64,000 bases of DNA from Heyndrickxia camelliae (GCF_002844575.1 NZ_PIQO01000010.1:62001-126000), one strand, 5' to 3'. Numbered from the stretch's first letter, positions 17,713-26,554 are shown. The notes: generated from the sequence alone by a model not told the origin. Numbers and translations are program-made.

Positions 17713-19107
17713 ATGAAACAAACATATACGATTACAGAAAAATTGAAACAGATTTTCATCTTATTAATTCCCATTTTAATTACACAGCTTGGGATGTTTT
17801 CCATGGTGTTTTTCAACAATATTATGTCAGGTAAGTACAATTCGTCCGATCTAGCGGGAGTTGCCATTGGCTCCTCCATATGGAATCCAGTTTTTACAGG
17901 GCTAAGCGGAATATTACTTGCTGTATCGCCAATCGCTGCCCAAAAACTGGGGGAAAAGAAAAATAACGATGTATCCTCTATTGTGGCAAATGGAATTTAT
18001 TTATCGTTTTTTATTGGTTTGCTGGTCCTTTTATTAGGCTTCATCTCATTGGAATCTATTTTACATAGAATGAATTTAACGAATAAAGTCGAGGAAACAG
18101 CCCATGATTATTTGGTTGGCCTAGGCTATGGAGTCATTCCCTTGTTCATCTTTAACGTATTGCGATCCTTTATCTATGCGATGGGGAAAACACGAATCGT
18201 GATGGTCATTCTACTGCTTGCATTGCCAGTCAATTTCTTTTTTAATTTTGTTCTTATTTTTGGTAAGTGGGGCTTTCCGGAACTTGGCGGGGCTGGAGCA
18301 GGATATGCGACATCTATTACTTATTGGGTTATCGCAGGGATAACGGCATTCATCATTAAGACACAGCAGCCATTTTCTTTGTATAAGATTTTTCCAAGGA
18401 TAAAAATGTTTTCTCCTAATATGTGCAAGGAAATATTAAAAATTGGGATTCCAATGGGGTTGTCCACATTTTTTGAAACGAGTATGTTTGCAGTAGTAAC
18501 TATTTTAATCAGTAAATTCAGTATTACGACCATTGCTGCCTATCAGTCTGCCCTTAATATTGTATCTTTTCTTTATATGATTCCTGTTAGCATTTCATTA
18601 GCGATAACCGTTTTGATCGGATATGAGGTAGGAGCGAAAAGATATCGTGATGCGCACAGCTATAGCTGGCTTGGCATTAGTGTATCTATCGTGATGGCTC
18701 TTATTACTGGGCTTCTTGTTGTTATTTTTCGATATCAAGTTGCTGGATTCTATTCCAATGAAACAGCGGTTATTAACCTAACGGCACATTTTTTGATTTT
18801 TGCATTGTTCTTTCAAATTTCCGATGCCATACAAGCAACTGCTCAGGCAGCTTTGAGGGGGTATAAGGATGTGAACTTGTCCTTTATTATGACACTTATT
18901 GCTTATTGGATCATTTGCTTGCCTGCTGGGTATCTGTTGGCTAACTTTACGGGTCTTGAAGCCAGAGGGTTTTGGATTGGACTAACAATAGGATTGCTGG
19001 CGGCTGGCGTTTGTTTATCTATGAGACTTATATATATTCAAAGAAAAAAGTTTGTGTTGCCTCAAAATAATCAGTTGCTAGAAAACAAGGTGGCCGAAGA
19101 AATTTGA
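17713..19107 (+). CDS. MATE family multidrug efflux transporter
   Basis: This 464-residue protein has twelve predicted membrane helices in two related halves. Family marks are PILITQLGMFSMVFFNNIMSG in helix 1, GLSGILLAVSPIAAQKLG in helix 2 and the matching second-half segment PMGLSTFFETSMFAVV. The loops DAIQATAQAALRGYKD and GYLLANF are also typical. Members export cationic drugs or metabolites in exchange for Na+ or H+. The ATG has a GGGAG site. The next gene starts 48 bases downstream on the same strand and may be cotranscribed. Confidence 0.92.
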   Translation: MKQTYTITEKLKQIFILLIPILITQLGMFSMVFFNNIMSGKYNSSDLAGVAIGSSIWNPVFTGLSGILLAVSPIAAQKLGEKKNNDVSSIVANGIYLSFFIGLLVLLLGFISLESILHRMNLTNKVEETAHDYLVGLGYGVIPLFIFNVLRSFIYAMGKTRIVMVILLLALPVNFFFNFVLIFGKWGFPELGGAGAGYATSITYWVIAGITAFIIKTQQPFSLYKIFPRIKMFSPNMCKEILKIGIPMGLSTFFETSMFAVVTILISKFSITTIAAYQSALNIVSFLYMIPVSISLAITVLIGYEVGAKRYRDAHSYSWLGISVSIVMALITGLLVVIFRYQVAGFYSNETAVINLTAHFLIFALFFQISDAIQATAQAALRGYKDVNLSFIMTLIAYWIICLPAGYLLANFTGLEARGFWIGLTIGLLAAGVCLSMRLIYIQRKKFVLPQNNQLLENKVAEEI

Positions 19108-19155
19108 AAATCAGATAGAGCGCACATGAATTTTATTGTAGTGGGGGAATAAGGG

Positions 19156-19986
19156 ATGTTGAGTCAAAAACAATTAACAGATATTAAAGAGCTACAGCTT
19201 GTTTGTGAACAGGAAGAAGCAATTCACCTAAAATTAAATTGGGATATGCTGGAGATGCGTAATGAACAGGAGCTGACAGATTTCTTTCATTATGAAAAGG
19301 AAAAACTTGTTGGATTTTTAGGGTTGTATGGCTTCGGCAGTAAGGTGGAAATTTGCGGAATGGTTCATCCTAGCTATAGACGTAAAGGGATTTTTACGAG
19401 ATTGTTAGGGGAAGGATTGGAAGAGATGAAAAAGCAAGGGACGGAAACGATTCTTTTAAATGCCCCTGCTAATTCAAGCTCCGCACAAGGGTTTTTACAA
19501 TCCTTTTCTTGTCGATTATCGTTTTCGGAGTATCAAATGAAATGGGTAGAGACAGATTTGGGCAGTGAGGAGTTTATTGAAATAAGAAAATCTACATTAG
19601 ATGATCTGGAAACGGAGATTCAGTTGGATGTCCAATGCTTTGGTTTTAAAGAAGAGGAAGCTCGAAAATATAACAAGCGAATTCGCAAGGAGGATACGCA
19701 AATTCACTACGTTATTGAAAAAGACCAACAAGCAGTTGGGAAAATAAGAGTGCAACATTTGGATGGGGAAGCATGGATATATGGATTTGCTATCTTTCCA
19801 TCATTTCAAGGCCAGGGGCTAGGCAGAAAAGCTTTGAAGAGAGTGATACGTGAACAACATGCACTAGGCTACCCGATTTTTCTCGAGGTGGAGACAAAGA
19901 ATGCAAATGCATTAAATTTATATCAGTCATGCGGCTTTCAAACGGTTATGGCACAGGATTACTATCAATTAACCCTGAAATCATAA
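19156..19986 (+). CDS. tandem GNAT acetyltransferase
   Basis: This 276-residue protein carries two GNAT folds. The first (about 20-125) has the acetyl-CoA motif VHPSYRRKGIFTRLL. The second (about 135-275) has IFPSFQGQGLGRKALKRVI and the C-terminal LEVETKNANALNLYQSCGF motif. Both pyrophosphate-binding loops (R/Q-x-x-G-x-G/A type) look usable, the second being better. Such tandem proteins acetylate small amines or antibiotics; the substrate is unknown. It lies 48 bases after the MATE gene and has its own GGGGG ribosome site. Confidence 0.85.
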   Translation: MLSQKQLTDIKELQLVCEQEEAIHLKLNWDMLEMRNEQELTDFFHYEKEKLVGFLGLYGFGSKVEICGMVHPSYRRKGIFTRLLGEGLEEMKKQGTETILLNAPANSSSAQGFLQSFSCRLSFSEYQMKWVETDLGSEEFIEIRKSTLDDLETEIQLDVQCFGFKEEEARKYNKRIRKEDTQIHYVIEKDQQAVGKIRVQHLDGEAWIYGFAIFPSFQGQGLGRKALKRVIREQHALGYPIFLEVETKNANALNLYQSCGFQTVMAQDYYQLTLKS

Positions 19987-20003
19987 TGGTAGTCTTTTTT
20001 GTA

Positions 20004-20034
20004 GGAACAGTGATGAATTACTGTTCTTTTTTTG
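20004..20034 (+). terminator. rho-independent terminator after the GNAT gene
   Basis: The stem GAACAGT/ACTGTTC with an 8-base loop is followed by T7. Confidence 0.85.
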
Positions 20035-20362
20035 GTTAAATTTATCGCAAACCGTAAAGGAATGAAGGAAACGCTATTACAATCATACTGAAAAATTTAA
20101 GGCAGTGAATACGAGGTTAATTTAGTTATATTAATGAGTGCCGCATACCGTCTTTTATGGTTAATAGATGGAAGCAGGTATTGGCGAAACTGAAAAAAAT
20201 TATGACCTGACCATTCTGTTTTTTATAATAGGGAGATTCGTTTATCGTTATAGTAGTATTATCCTTGATACATACATATTTGTCATAAATATTTCTCCAA
20301 TTTGTGACCTATATTACAGCAATAACGGGAAACTAGGTATATAATAGGGACAGAATCTATTA
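20035..20362. other. intergenic stretch without a gene
   Basis: AT-rich DNA with no ORF carrying a ribosome site. It presumably contains the promoter of the haemoglobin gene. Nothing else was recognised. Confidence 0.5.
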
Positions 20363-20375
20363 TGGAGGGATAAAG

Positions 20376-20768
20376 GTGCAGCCGCGGTTACAAACCATTT
20401 ATGATCAAATTGGTGGAGAGACGATAGATAAGTTGGTACAGGCATTTTATCCTAAGGTTTATGCCAATCCAGATTTAAGTCTAATATTCCAAGGGGATAT
20501 GAGTGAAATTATGCGTAAGCAATGAATGTTCTTAACACAGTTCACTGGTGGTCCTGCATTATATAGTCAAGAATTTGGTCCGCCTGCCATGAGGCATAGC
20601 CACTTACCGCACGAAATTACTCCAAAGCGTGCTCAGTGCTGGCTTCGATGTATGTCGGAAGCCTTTCAAGAGGTAGGCTTAGATAAGCATCCAGCTGGAG
20701 ATTTTTTCTTTAATAGATTAAAACAAGTTGCCGCCATTATGGTTAATACATCGGATACAGAGGTTTAA
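20376..20768 (+). pseudogene. truncated haemoglobin (group II) gene with an in-frame TGA
   Basis: A GTG at 20376, seven bases after GGAGGG, opens a 131-codon frame encoding a group II truncated haemoglobin (YjbI type). It has IYDQIGGETIDKLVQAFYPKVY, then RKQ, a TGA at 20523, then MFLTQFTGGPALYSQEFG. The proximal-histidine region MRHSHLPHEI and the C-terminal helix are intact. The family normally has a charged residue (for example RKQ-K) at the TGA position, so one substitution could have created the stop. No other lesion is seen. The gene is either freshly inactivated, read through at low level, or carries a sequencing error. An internal restart at ATG 20526 would lack helices A to C. Confidence 0.85.
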
Positions 20769-20866
20769 GTAGGGGGAGCGTTGTTAGTAGCTTCCTTTAT
20801 TTTTGATTTTTTATAGATTTGTTTCCGTTTACCCTAAAATAGATGTTGGAAAGGGAGGAAGCCGCT

Positions 20867-21322
20867 TTGTTCACTTTTTATAAAATACTTGTTTTTATTC
20901 ATATTTTCTCCGCCATACTTGGAATGGGACCTGGGTTTGTATTAAGCCGAATTGTAAAGTCCGCAAGAAATATGACTGAATTAAGACATGCTTATGCTTT
21001 AAAGCATAGTCTGCATATTTTTGTTATGATTGGGGGCACTTCTTTACTCGTAACGGGACTATTGATGGGTTTCATCAATCATGCCCTTTTTCATGCAGGA
21101 TGGTATTGGACAAGTTTAATCCTTTTTTTCATTGCACTTGCAATGGGACCATTTATATTAAAGCCGAAATCACAGCCCATTAAAAGATTACTAGAAAAAA
21201 CAAGCGGTGAGGAAATACCAGTAGAATATTATTCTTTATCAAAAGTACTTTTTTCATTGGAACGACTAATTAATATTCTCTTCCTAATTATTATTGCATT
21301 GATGATATTAAAGCCATTTTAA
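20867..21322 (+). CDS. DUF2269-like membrane protein
   Basis: This 151-residue protein has four predicted membrane helices with conserved His residues (VFIHIFSAILGMGPG in helix 1, HSLHIFVMIGG in helix 2) as in DUF2269 proteins. The frame is open from ATG 20843, but AGGGAGG at 20852 lies inside that extension and is ideally placed for TTG 20867, so the later start is preferred. The His-rich helices could bind heme, which is speculation. It is monocistronic and lies downstream of the damaged haemoglobin gene. Confidence 0.7.
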   Translation: MFTFYKILVFIHIFSAILGMGPGFVLSRIVKSARNMTELRHAYALKHSLHIFVMIGGTSLLVTGLLMGFINHALFHAGWYWTSLILFFIALAMGPFILKPKSQPIKRLLEKTSGEEIPVEYYSLSKVLFSLERLINILFLIIIALMILKPF

Positions 21323-21478
21323 AGAATTGCAAGGACCGTCTTGATAGGATGGTCTTTCTCTTTGTCAGGAAAATTCTAAATAGTATAGGTAGTTGAACTT
21401 TTTGATATATTAGACTATAGTTATAGTAAATTAGGACTAATATATTTAAGGTCGTTTAAGGGTTAAGGGGAGAAATAG

Positions 21479-22735
21479 ATGTCACTTTCAAAATACATTA
21501 TTCGTACTTTGATGGTTGTAATACCTGGTGTATTACTAATCACATTGGGAGTATGCTTAGGGAATCATTTATCTGTTAAAGCCAGTATCATTACTATTTT
21601 GCTTACGATGATATGTGGGGCTTGTATAGGAATTTTATCAGCATATCTTAATCATAAAAGATTCATTGCACCGATAAAGCTGATTATAGACCATATTCAA
21701 TTACTCGAAAAAGGACAATTAAATACAAGGACGGATCCCATGAAATCGGGTATGCTGAGAGGAATCGCTTTGTCTCTTAATAGGATGACCGAGACATGGG
21801 GAGGAATTATAGAGAAAGTGAATGAGTCAGCCGTTCAAGTCGCCGAATTATCAGAGGGTTTGTCCAATAAGGCCAATATCGTAGCAGAATCATCGAATCA
21901 AGTAACCAATACAATACATAAGGTGGCAACTGAAACAGAGAAACAGTTACAAAGTTTAGAAGAAAGTTCTGAAATTATTTTGATAATGTCGACAGGTGCT
22001 GAACAAATTGCCGCCAATGCACACAGTGTATCTTCCTCTTCGTTAGATTCTTTAACGGTTGCAACAGATGGAAATGAAAAGATAAAAAAAGCAGTTCAGC
22101 AGATGAATTCCATCCAAAAAACCGTTAATCAGTCGGCATTGATTATTAAGGAATTAGGAGACAAATCGAACGAAATAGGTCAGATTGTACAAGTTATTAC
22201 GGAAATTGCTGACCAAACAAACCTTCTTTCCTTAAATGCAGCAATTGAGGCAGCACGTGCCGGTGAACATGGAAAAGGATTTGCAGTTGTAGCAGATGAG
22301 GTGAGAAAACTCGCGGAACAATCTGCTTCTTCATCCAAACAAATAATTAAGCTAATTCAAACCATTCAATTCGAAACATCGAAAGCAGTACAGACAATGG
22401 AGAAAGCTACAAAAGAAGTTTCAGAAGGGATCGAAGCGGTTCATTTTTCCGGAAAAGCTTTTCAAATGATAAGGGATTCCATCGAGGCTGTCACTAAGCA
22501 GATACAAGAGGTTTCATCTGCTTCTGAACAAATGACTTCAGGGGTCTCACATGTTGTCTTATCAATAAGGGAAATCACTGATGTATCGAGGACGAACGTA
22601 GCAAGCACACAGACGGTTTCAGCTATAGCAGAGGAACAATTACTCTCTACGGAGAAGATGTCAGCATCTACCGTAACGTTAGCGCAAATGGCGGAGGAAT
22701 TGCAACAGTTGACCATGAAATTTAGTGTTCACTAA
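21479..22735 (+). CDS. methyl-accepting chemotaxis-type signalling protein without external sensor domain
   Basis: This 418-residue protein has two adjacent membrane helices (about 9-30 and 37-57) with only a few residues outside, so there is no periplasmic-type ligand domain. A HAMP-like linker follows (about 58-115). The long helical signalling domain contains the highly conserved hairpin tip [20 protein letters not shown] and [16 protein letters not shown]. It could report on membrane state, energy or an internal partner to CheA/CheW. No chemotaxis genes lie nearby. The ribosome site is AAGGGGAG. Confidence 0.9.
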   Translation: MSLSKYIIRTLMVVIPGVLLITLGVCLGNHLSVKASIITILLTMICGACIGILSAYLNHKRFIAPIKLIIDHIQLLEKGQLNTRTDPMKSGMLRGIALSLNRMTETWGGIIEKVNESAVQVAELSEGLSNKANIVAESSNQVTNTIHKVATETEKQLQSLEESSEIILIMSTGAEQIAANAHSVSSSSLDSLTVATDGNEKIKKAVQQMNSIQKTVNQSALIIKELGDKSNEIGQIVQVITEIADQTNLLSLNAAIEAARAGEHGKGFAVVADEVRKLAEQSASSSKQIIKLIQTIQFETSKAVQTMEKATKEVSEGIEAVHFSGKAFQMIRDSIEAVTKQIQEVSSASEQMTSGVSHVVLSIREITDVSRTNVASTQTVSAIAEEQLLSTEKMSASTVTLAQMAEELQQLTMKFSVH

Positions 22736-22791
22736 AGGTTACTAATTCCAAGTAAAATCAGTTGCCATGTACTTAGGGCGGGCTACAAAAG

Positions 22792-22832
22792 AAATGGAGG
22801 TAAGAAAATACTTATTCTTTACCTCCTTTGCT
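22792..22832. terminator. bidirectional terminator between the chemoreceptor and CBS genes
   Basis: The stem GGAGGTAA-GAA pairs with TTC-TTTACCTCC, with A and T tracts on the flanks. It lies between convergent genes. Confidence 0.7.
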
Positions 22833-22846
22833 TATGAAGCTATTTA

Positions 22847-23314
22847 TTAAAGGGATTGAAGAATGTTCTTTTGGATTGTCCGGATTACATCTCCGCGGCT
22901 GATTACGCCTACTACCTTATGTTCATCGTTAATGACCGGGATTTTTTTGAAATGATGCTTTGCTAGCAATTTCAAAACAGTCTCTATTTCATCATTTTCT
23001 TTTACAGTTATAAGTCCTTGTTTTTTTGCTAGTTTTATAAGAGGTTGGTCCTTTATACGGGAAAGAATGTCTTCTAGTTTTCCCTTTTCTAATGTATAGG
23101 TCATTAGGTTGTAAAAATCGTATACAACCTTATCCTTAGGATTAATACTTCTTAAAACATCTCCATCACTAATCATACCCACTAATTTTCCATCTGAATC
23201 AATAACAGGAACACCGCCAATTTTATACTTTACTAATGTATTTAGCAGATGTTTAATATTATCATCCTTTTTGACGGTAATGACATCACGAATCATAAAG
23301 TCTTTAACCTTCAT
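22847..23314 (-). CDS. two-CBS-domain protein
   Basis: This 155-residue soluble protein consists of two CBS motifs: about 1-60 (VKDFMIRDVITVKKDD, VIDSDGKLVGMISDGDVLR) and about 90-150 (ITVKENDEIETVLKLL, VINDEHKVVGVISRGDVIRTI). They form a Bateman module that normally binds adenine nucleotides. No effector domain is attached, so it probably acts by binding a partner. The ATG follows GAAGGTCC. It is separate from its neighbours. Confidence 0.9.
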   Translation of the reverse strand: MKVKDFMIRDVITVKKDDNIKHLLNTLVKYKIGGVPVIDSDGKLVGMISDGDVLRSINPKDKVVYDFYNLMTYTLEKGKLEDILSRIKDQPLIKLAKKQGLITVKENDEIETVLKLLAKHHFKKIPVINDEHKVVGVISRGDVIRTIQKNILQSL

Positions 23315-23391
23315 TTTTCGGACCTTCTTTCAATTGTGGTTGTTATAATCCCTACAATTTTATTATAAAACCAAAGGTGTATAATGACACA

Positions 23392-23682
23392 TTATTTTTC
23401 TTCAATGGTATGTACATCAAGTATTATTGGTTCCGATAAAAATTCCTTTGCTACTTGCATGAAGTGAATAAAATGTGCGCTATTCTTATGGCTCTCCACA
23501 GCTTCTTCATTTTTCCACTTTTCTATAGTTAAAAATGTATTAGGTTCGTCCATAGCTTCAAATAGCCGATACTCCATGTTTCCTGCTTCTGCCTTTGATA
23601 ATTCGACTGCTCGTCCAGCTTCCTCTAAAAAGGCTGCCCTATATTCCTTTTTTATTTTTAAAAGCCCATGAATAATGATCAT
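23392..23682 (-). CDS. ABM-domain (quinol monooxygenase-like) protein
   Basis: This 96-residue ferredoxin-like protein of the antibiotic biosynthesis monooxygenase family contains YRAAFLEEAGRAVELSKAE, EYRLFEAMDEPNTFLTIEKW and VESHKNSAHFIHFM. Members act as small cofactor-free oxygenases or as heme- or quinone-related enzymes; the sequence does not decide between them. It begins with ATG after an AGGAGGC site. It lies between the CBS gene and the arginine-serine repeat gene, all on the minus strand but with clear gaps. Confidence 0.85.
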   Translation of the reverse strand: MIIIHGLLKIKKEYRAAFLEEAGRAVELSKAEAGNMEYRLFEAMDEPNTFLTIEKWKNEEAVESHKNSAHFIHFMQVAKEFLSEPIILDVHTIEEK

Positions 23683-23799
23683 TGAAAAATGCCTCCTTAG
23701 AAGTAAAAATAAAATTGGTCATTTTGTCTATACATTCTCCATTTCAGGGAAAATATATTCTAATGATAGACCTTTTTAAGAGAAGTGTTAAATAAAAAG

Positions 23800-23833
23800 G
23801 ATAAAAAAATTCCGCACAAATATGTGCGGAATT
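23800..23833 (-). terminator. rho-independent terminator of the (SSRR)n gene
   Basis: A perfect 11-bp stem AATTCCGCACA/TGTGCGGAATT with a 4-base loop is followed on the minus strand by a T7 run. It lies just after the stop codon at 23840. Confidence 0.92.
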
Positions 23834-23839
23834 AGTAAG

Positions 23840-24355
23840 TTAAAATAAGAGACCTGCTGAACGTCTGCTGGAGCGTCTGCTAGAACGTCTGCCGGAGCGT
23901 CTGCTGGAGCGTCTGCTAGAACGTCTGCTGGAGCGTCTGCTAGAACGTCTGCTAGAACGTCTGCTAGAACGCCTGCTAGAACGTCTGCTAGAACGCCTGC
24001 TGGAGCGTCTGCTAGAACGCCTGCTGGAACGTCTGCTGGAGCGCCTGCTAGAACGTCTGCTGGAGCGTCTGCTGGAACGTCTGCTAGAACGTCTGCTGGA
24101 GCGTCTGCTAGAGCGTCTGCTGGAACTTCTGCTAGAGCGTCTGCTGGAACGTCTGCTGGAACTTCTGCTAGAGCGTCTGCTGGAACGTCTGCTGGAACGT
24201 CTGCTGGAACGCCTAGATGATCTTCTCCGGCGTCTTGTAAGAGGTCCAGCAATAAGTTCATTATTTTCTTCCGGGAATTCTGTCATAAACTTTGTTAGTT
24301 CCGGATCAACGCTATGATATACTTCTTGAATTTCTTCGTGAGTTAGCAATTCCAC
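23840..24355 (-). CDS. arginine/serine tetrapeptide-repeat protein, CotG-like by composition
   Basis: This 171-residue protein starts at GTG 24355 after AAAGGGG. Residues 1-40 are unique and acidic (HEEIQEVYHSVDPEL, EFPEENNELIAGPLT). Residues 41-166 are almost only Arg and Ser: RRRRR followed by about thirty SSRR tetrapeptides, with a few Arg-to-Ser changes and one Gly. It ends AGLLF. The protein is extremely basic, with no membrane segment or Cys. Its good ribosome site and perfect terminator show a real gene. Such tracts resemble CotG-type spore coat proteins phosphorylated by CotH kinase, but no cotH is nearby, so the role is inference. I do not recognise the N-terminal domain. Confidence 0.8.
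   Translation of the reverse strand: MELLTHEEIQEVYHSVDPELTKFMTEFPEENNELIAGPLTRRRRRSSRRSSRRSSRRSSRRSSRSSSRRSSRRSSRSSSRRSSRRSSRRSSRRSSRRSSRRSSRRSSRRSSRRSSRRSSRRSSRRSSRRSSRRSSRRSSRRSSRRSSRRSSRRSGRRSSRRSSRRSAGLLF
23854..24213 (-). repeat. 12-bp coding tandem repeat, about 30 copies
   Basis: The unit on the minus strand is AGC-AGA-CGY-TCY (S-R-R-S). Variation is mainly at the third bases of the CGY and TCY codons and so is silent. The non-silent changes are a few CGT-to-AGT and one AGC-to-GGC. Confidence 0.95.
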
Positions 24356-24570
24356 CTTATATACCCCTTTCTGTGCATATTCTTAGATATCACTTATCGA
24401 ATAATGATTCAAAGAGGATATCTTTCATTCAATAAATGAATGGAGTGAACACTATATGGTATGCAACTAGAAAATCTTTGTTTTAGGCATTCATAGTTAA
24501 CTTATAAATTTCCGCTATCGTACTAGTTTATAGATGATAAAGTGGTGAAGATAATTCTAGAATGAAATGA

Positions 24571-24612
24571 AAAACACCCCAGAACAGAAGTGATTTTCTG
24601 TATGGGGGTGCT
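24571..24612 (-). terminator. likely terminator of the histidine kinase gene
   Basis: CACCCC/GGGGTG and an inner AACAGAA/TTCTGT stem form a long hairpin. It is followed on the minus strand by TTTTTC. Confidence 0.6.
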
Positions 24613-24655
24613 GTTTATCCGGAAATCAACGATGTATAGACATGACTTCCTTTGC

Positions 24656-26200
24656 TTAGTTTTCTTTTCTTTTCCTAAGTATAGGAAAAGAAATATGAAA
24701 CGTAGTTCCCTTATTGATTTCACTCTCCACTGTAATTCTTCCACGATGGTTTTCTATAATTTTATAGCTAACCATTAACCCTAGGCCATTTCCGTTTTCT
24801 TTTAAGGTGTAAAAGGGTTCTCCAATTTTACTGACTTGCTCAGATGACATTCCAATTCCGTTGTCTTGGATCGAGATAATGACATTTTCTTCGTTCAATG
24901 AACTGGAGATGTTAATCTTCCCTCCATTAGGAAGTGCATCGATAGCGTTTTTAAGCATGTTGAGAAAAACCTGTGTTAATTGATTTTTTTCCCCGTAGAT
25001 GTATATGTCATTCTGATGGTAGGCTTCGGTAATCTCTACATTTTTCATCGTTGATTCAGCGTTGAGTAGATGAACCACGTTTCTAATGATATCGAATAAG
25101 CTACACGCTTTAAATTCAATGGAATGTAGTTTTGCAAATACCATAAATTCACTAACGATAAAATTGATGCGGTCGATTTCCTCTAGTATGGTCTTGGAAT
25201 AAAGGTATTTCTTTTCTTCTGAAAAATGATCAAGGATTTGAACAAATCCACGAATCGTTGTAAGAGGGTTGCGAATCTCATGGGCAATACCAGCGGCCAA
25301 TTCTCCGACCAGTGATAATTTTTCTGTCTTCTGAAGCATCTCTTCGGTATTTTTTTGTTCTGTTATATCAAACTGTATAGAAAAATGCTGATATGTTTTG
25401 CCGTTTCGATCCCTAAAAGGAATGATCGTGCAATCAACCCAATAAAGACTTCCATCTTTTGCTTTGTTGCAAATTTCTCCTTTCCATATCTTTCCTAATT
25501 CGATATACTCTCGTATTTCACGAAAAAAGTCTTCCGAATGGTAGCCGGAATATAAAAGATCATGATGGGTTGCACCAATTAATTCTTCTTCGCTGTATTT
25601 TGTAATGTCGCAAAATTTTTTGCTAGCATATTTAATTGCATCATTATTGTCGGTAATGACAAGGATTGTCGCCTCTTTCAACGCATTTATTAAATCATCC
25701 AATTCGCGCAGCGTAATATTTTCTTCGGCCAAGGTTAAGGCATAATTCCGTAATTCTTTTAATATGTAAGGTTTTCGTTGATTTGAAAAAATAATAGATG
25801 AATGTTCTATGAAAGAATCAACCTTTTTTATCGCCTGTATGAGAGTTTGCGGAGAAACGACTTTGTTATACACTTCTTCTTCTAAAAATTCCATTATCAC
25901 GGATCTATAATGATAACTTGGAAAAAGAGATTGTTTTTTAAGTCGTGCCGAGAATAAACATGATTTTTCAATTAACAAATTTGCCCATTTCTTTATATCT
26001 TGATGGGGAGAATCTGTTCCGTGAATAATGGAATTACCTAGATGATGAAAAAACATTTCATGAATTGGTGTAAGATCTTCGAGTAAATGAAAATGTAATT
26101 CATGGCGTTGCTTTTCCTGCAATTTTTTAGCTAATAGTGGACGATTTTCTAATATCCTTCGACCAATTTGTTTCAATTCCTTATCCATACCTTCAACCAC
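24656..26200 (-). CDS. orphan PAS sensor histidine kinase, sporulation-kinase-like
   Basis: This 514-residue cytoplasmic kinase has an N-terminal helical domain (about 1-165) resembling the globin-like sensor of RsbR-type proteins. A PAS domain follows (about 170-285: ILVITDNNDAIKYASKKFCD, GSLYWVDCTIIPF), then HisKA with phospho-acceptor GIAHEIRNPLTTIRGF, and an HATPase domain with N box FLNMLKNAIDAL, G1 IQDNGIGM and G2 GLGLMVSYKI. No response regulator is adjacent, as for Kin kinases feeding Spo0F, so a role in sporulation phosphorelay entry is plausible. Start: GTG 26200 or ATG 26188. AGGAG lies three bases before the GTG, so the choice is uncertain. Confidence 0.85.
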   Translation of the reverse strand: MVEGMDKELKQIGRRILENRPLLAKKLQEKQRHELHFHLLEDLTPIHEMFFHHLGNSIIHGTDSPHQDIKKWANLLIEKSCLFSARLKKQSLFPSYHYRSVIMEFLEEEVYNKVVSPQTLIQAIKKVDSFIEHSSIIFSNQRKPYILKELRNYALTLAEENITLRELDDLINALKEATILVITDNNDAIKYASKKFCDITKYSEEELIGATHHDLLYSGYHSEDFFREIREYIELGKIWKGEICNKAKDGSLYWVDCTIIPFRDRNGKTYQHFSIQFDITEQKNTEEMLQKTEKLSLVGELAAGIAHEIRNPLTTIRGFVQILDHFSEEKKYLYSKTILEEIDRINFIVSEFMVFAKLHSIEFKACSLFDIIRNVVHLLNAESTMKNVEITEAYHQNDIYIYGEKNQLTQVFLNMLKNAIDALPNGGKINISSSLNEENVIISIQDNGIGMSSEQVSKIGEPFYTLKENGNGLGLMVSYKIIENHRGRITVESEINKGTTFHISFPILRKRKEN

Positions 26201-26302
26201 TTTCTCCTGAAGTCTTTTGTACTATTAAATTTTGACAATAAATCACAAAATCCTTTTTTTGTAGGGGCAGGAACCAATTAAAGTTCAACAATGATTTAAA
26301 CC

Positions 26303-26331
26303 TTTACATATATTTTTTCTGGGGATATGAT
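26303..26331 (+). promoter_or_regulatory. sigma-A promoter of the thiMDE operon
   Basis: TTTACA (26303-26308) and TATGAT (26326-26331) are separated by 17 bases, about 25 bases upstream of the TPP aptamer. Confidence 0.75.
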
Positions 26332-26355
26332 AAATACAAAGAATAAGTTTTGAAG

Positions 26356-26452
26356 ACTACTAGGGGTGCCCTCTATTCGGGCTGAGAGAAAAACAGGAAG
26401 TTTTTTAACCCTTTGGACCTGATCTGGCTAATACCAGCGGAGGAAAGTAGTG
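26356..26452 (+). promoter_or_regulatory. TPP (THI-box) riboswitch aptamer
   Basis: The conserved aptamer parts are present in order: AGGGGTGCC, GGGCTGAGA, ACCCTTTGGACCTGATCTGG, and CTAATACCAGCGGAGGAAAG. It precedes thiM by about 200 bases and should sense thiamine pyrophosphate. The 3' part (GGACCTG, 26415-26421) is complementary to CAGGTCC at 26486-26492 in the terminator stem, which gives an antiterminator when TPP is absent. Confidence 0.96.
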
Positions 26453-26483
26453 AGTTAAGATTGCTTCTTCTCTTACTAATGAT

Positions 26484-26512
26484 GCCAGGTCCATAATGGA
26501 TCTGGCTTTTTT
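26484..26512 (+). terminator. TPP-riboswitch expression-platform terminator
   Basis: The stem GCCAGGTCCA/TGGATCTGGC (26484-26493 with 26497-26506, one wobble) has a 3-base loop and runs into T6. Its 5' half can instead pair with the aptamer. Confidence 0.88.
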
Positions 26513-26554
26513 GTTGGTGCGAAGTGGGGGATCCTTTTTCCGCAATAACTGAAA

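Noticed and set aside
20523-20525. Selenocysteine at the TGA in the globin gene
   Set aside because: Homologues have an ordinary charged residue there, not Cys, and I see no clear selenocysteine hairpin after the codon. A nonsense change or sequence error is simpler.
23788-24261. Overlapping minus-strand frame encoding an Ala/Asp/Val-rich repeat
   Set aside because: It is the shadow of the 12-bp repeat in another frame. The SSRR frame has the ribosome site, a unique N-terminus and silent variation.
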